NCBI RefSeq assembly: GCF_002868845.1
Contig: NZ_PKUB01000006.1
Coordinates: 1 to 64,000, forward strand
Direction: 5' to 3'
DNA: 64,000 bases
Source of the DNA: Desulfuromonas sp.
GTDB lineage: Bacteria; Desulfobacterota; Desulfuromonadia; Desulfuromonadales; BM501
Shown here: positions 62,701-64,000 of the stretch, piece after piece
Layout of the letters: each line of letters starts with the position of its first letter
How positions within the stretch are numbered: position 1 is the first letter of the stretch
Made by a program: the position numbers and the translations under genes
Notes under the pieces: model-generated
What the model saw: the letters and a program-made list of their open reading frames with translations, nothing else
Databases searched by the model: none
Told to the model about the DNA's origin: nothing

Positions 62701-63313
62701 CCTGCTGCAGGTCGCTTTCGGCGGCGGGGACTCGGACTTCAGTTCGGTCGTCTTTCCCCCCGGGAGTTCCAACCTCACGCCGCCCGAGGAGGAAAAGCTG
62801 CGCCGGTTGGCCACCGCCTTTCAGGACCGTCCAGCCCTGCGCCTGGAGGTCAAGGGTTTCTTCGACCCCGAACGCGACCCCGAAGGATACCGGCGCAACC
62901 TCCTGGAGCAGAAAATGCGGCAGGAAAAATTCCTGCACCTGGTGAAGGAGAAGCAGAACCTGCCCGGGCAGACCGCCGCCGACCTCGAGATCGCGCCGGA
63001 GGAGCGCTCCGGCTACCTGGAGGCGGTCTACAAGAAGGCCGACTTTCCCAAGCCGCGCGGCTTTTTCGGCATCGCCAAAAAACTCCCCGACGCCGAGATG
63101 GAGAAGCTGATCCTCGCCAGCACTCCCGTCGGCCCGGACGAAATGGCCCAGGTTGCCCGCTCCCGGGCGGTGCGGGTGATGAACTTTCTCGTCGCCGAGG
63201 GGGGGCTGCCGAAAGAGAGACTGTTCCTGACCCGCCCCCCTGACGCCGCCGCGCCGCCGAAGACGAAGGGTGCCGACCGCAGCCGGGTGGAGCTCGGGGT
63301 GTCGGCGAAGTAG
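59771..63313 (+). pseudogene. DUF748/AsmA-like periplasmic protein, in-frame TAG
   Basis: Large AsmA-like protein of the DUF748 group, thought to act in the envelope as a lipid-transfer or scaffold protein. One N-terminal transmembrane helix (WFGGGLLILAVLVLGFAAF), then repeated beta-rich segments (LVIERLAVNPLRLSVEA and similar). A TAG at 61385-61387 (codon 539) stops the frame after SPEGEL. The frame then continues without a break through YRVGRIAGGGWQIAFRDEL to TAG at 63311. The tail has an OmpA-like part (FPPGSSNLTPPEEEKLRRLA). Intact length about 1180 residues, normal for the family. Nonsense or sequencing error. Confidence 0.85.
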
Positions 63314-63373
63314 GCGGCAAGCCGACCGCCAAGTCGGTTTCCGTGATCATGAAGCGAGCACGAGGAGGCAGTC

Positions 63374-64000
63374 ATGTTCGAGGCCGTGTCCAGTCCCTAC
63401 CTGGTTCCCTTCGACGGCGCCTTTCGGATCAAAAAGGCTCCCACCGCGCCGCCGCCCAAGGCTCCGGGCAAAAAAGCCTGCAAGGAAGGCCTGCAGGACC
63501 TCGTTGATCAACTGGACGAACTGCAGCGCCTCCTCTACGCCCACGACAACCACGCCCTGCTCCTCGTCTTCCAGGCCATGGACGCCGCCGGCAAGGACAG
63601 CACCATCCGCGCGGTGATGAGCGGGGTCAACCCGGCCGGGTGCCAGGTCTTCTCCTTCAAGCAGCCCTCGACGGAGGAACTGGACCACGACTTTCTCTGG
63701 CGAACGGTTCGCTGCCTGCCCGAAAGGGGCCGCATCGGCATCTTCAACCGCAGTTATTACGAAGAGGTGCTGGTCGTCCGCGTCCACCCCGAGTACCTCG
63801 GGGCCCAGAAGCTGCCCGACCGGAACCCCACCGAGACCTTCTGGCAGGAGCGCTGCGCCTCGATCGGCGACCACGAACGACACCTGGCCCTCAACGGCAC
63901 GGTGGTGGTCAAGTTCTGGCTCAACGTCTCGGAAGAAGAGCAGCGACGACGCTTCCTCTCCCGCCTCGATGAACCCCACAAGCACTGGAAGTTCGCCCCC
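63374..64000 (+). CDS. ppk2: Polyphosphate kinase 2, 3' end outside window
   Basis: First 209 residues of a PPK2-family kinase, which transfers phosphate between polyphosphate and nucleotides. Walker A is [15 protein letters not shown] (residues 67-81), with the PPK2 segments [40 protein letters not shown] and [19 protein letters not shown]. The ATG at 63374 has GAGGAGG upstream. The window ends before the C-terminal lid helices. Class (I, II or III) is not determinable here. Confidence 0.93.
   Translation, partial: MFEAVSSPYLVPFDGAFRIKKAPTAPPPKAPGKKACKEGLQDLVDQLDELQRLLYAHDNHALLLVFQAMDAAGKDSTIRAVMSGVNPAGCQVFSFKQPSTEELDHDFLWRTVRCLPERGRIGIFNRSYYEEVLVVRVHPEYLGAQKLPDRNPTETFWQERCASIGDHERHLALNGTVVVKFWLNVSEEEQRRRFLSRLDEPHKHWKFAP

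Noticed and set aside
11191-63313. Recoding of stop codons (selenocysteine, pyrrolysine or altered genetic code) to explain the in-frame stops
   Set aside because: All three stop codons are involved, the same codons end neighbouring genes normally, none of the four families is known to need Sec or Pyl, and no SECIS-like hairpin was noticed just after the TGA in truD.

Overview
The window is a GC-rich, gene-dense chromosomal segment that reads like a Desulfuromonadales/Geobacter-type bacterium (delta-proteobacterial lineage). This is inferred from gene content: an AhbD/NirJ-type radical SAM protein beside heme genes, a small P590-like siroheme sulfite reductase, a flavodiiron protein, a one-heme CxxCH cytochrome, a DUF4212/sodium:solute symporter pair, HEAT and HD-GYP proteins, and a Tad pilus locus. 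No rRNA, tRNA, CRISPR array, transposase or phage gene was seen.

Layout. 1-204: start of a secreted protein cut by the window edge (minus). 578-2432: marR-hemG (minus), with an operator-like palindrome over its promoter. 2737-3630: cbpA-type co-chaperone (plus). 3718-7190: radical SAM (AhbD-like)-hemE-hemH-small CxxC protein (minus). 7414-10982: a Cys-rich nitronate monooxygenase-family protein, a sensor kinase/response regulator pair and a P590-like sulfite reductase. 11191-16339: quinone oxidoreductase, cupin, HDOD protein, MltA and a PQQ-propeller lipoprotein. 16844-30014: a complete Tad/Flp pilus cluster, all plus strand, ending in a LuxR-type regulator with a degenerate receiver. 30220-37151: priA, an AGCS symporter, a flavodiiron protein, a Tat-exported phosphoesterase and DAHP synthase. 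37374-42558: cytochrome c, trmB, truD, DUF4212/SSS transporter and a TIM-barrel protein. 42644-47019: UspA, an IclR regulator, coaE and an acyl-CoA synthetase. 47127-51201: HEAT and HD-GYP proteins plus small proteins. 51601-64000: ssb, plsC, RNase J, uppP, ftsK, a PF09818-type ATPase, a DUF748 protein and the start of ppk2.

How genes may work together. HemG(HemY type), HemE, HemH and the AhbD-like radical SAM enzyme sit together, and could form an oxygen-independent finish to a coproporphyrin-type heme route, with the radical SAM enzyme doing the decarboxylations usually done by HemQ. This is an inference and the most interesting hypothesis here. The Tad cluster has every core part: two pilins, prepilin peptidase, CpaB, secretin, pilotin-like lipoprotein, TadE/TadG, TadZ, TadA ATPase, TadB/TadC and TadD. 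It also has an SH3 protein and a putative regulator. Adjacent HEAT and HD-GYP proteins share an N-terminal module.

Quality note. Four otherwise intact genes (quinone oxidoreductase, truD, acyl-CoA synthetase, DUF748) each carry one in-frame nonsense codon (TAA, TGA, TAG, TAG) with clearly homologous coding sequence continuing in the same frame. Sequencing error or real gene inactivation are both possible. Recoding is unlikely.
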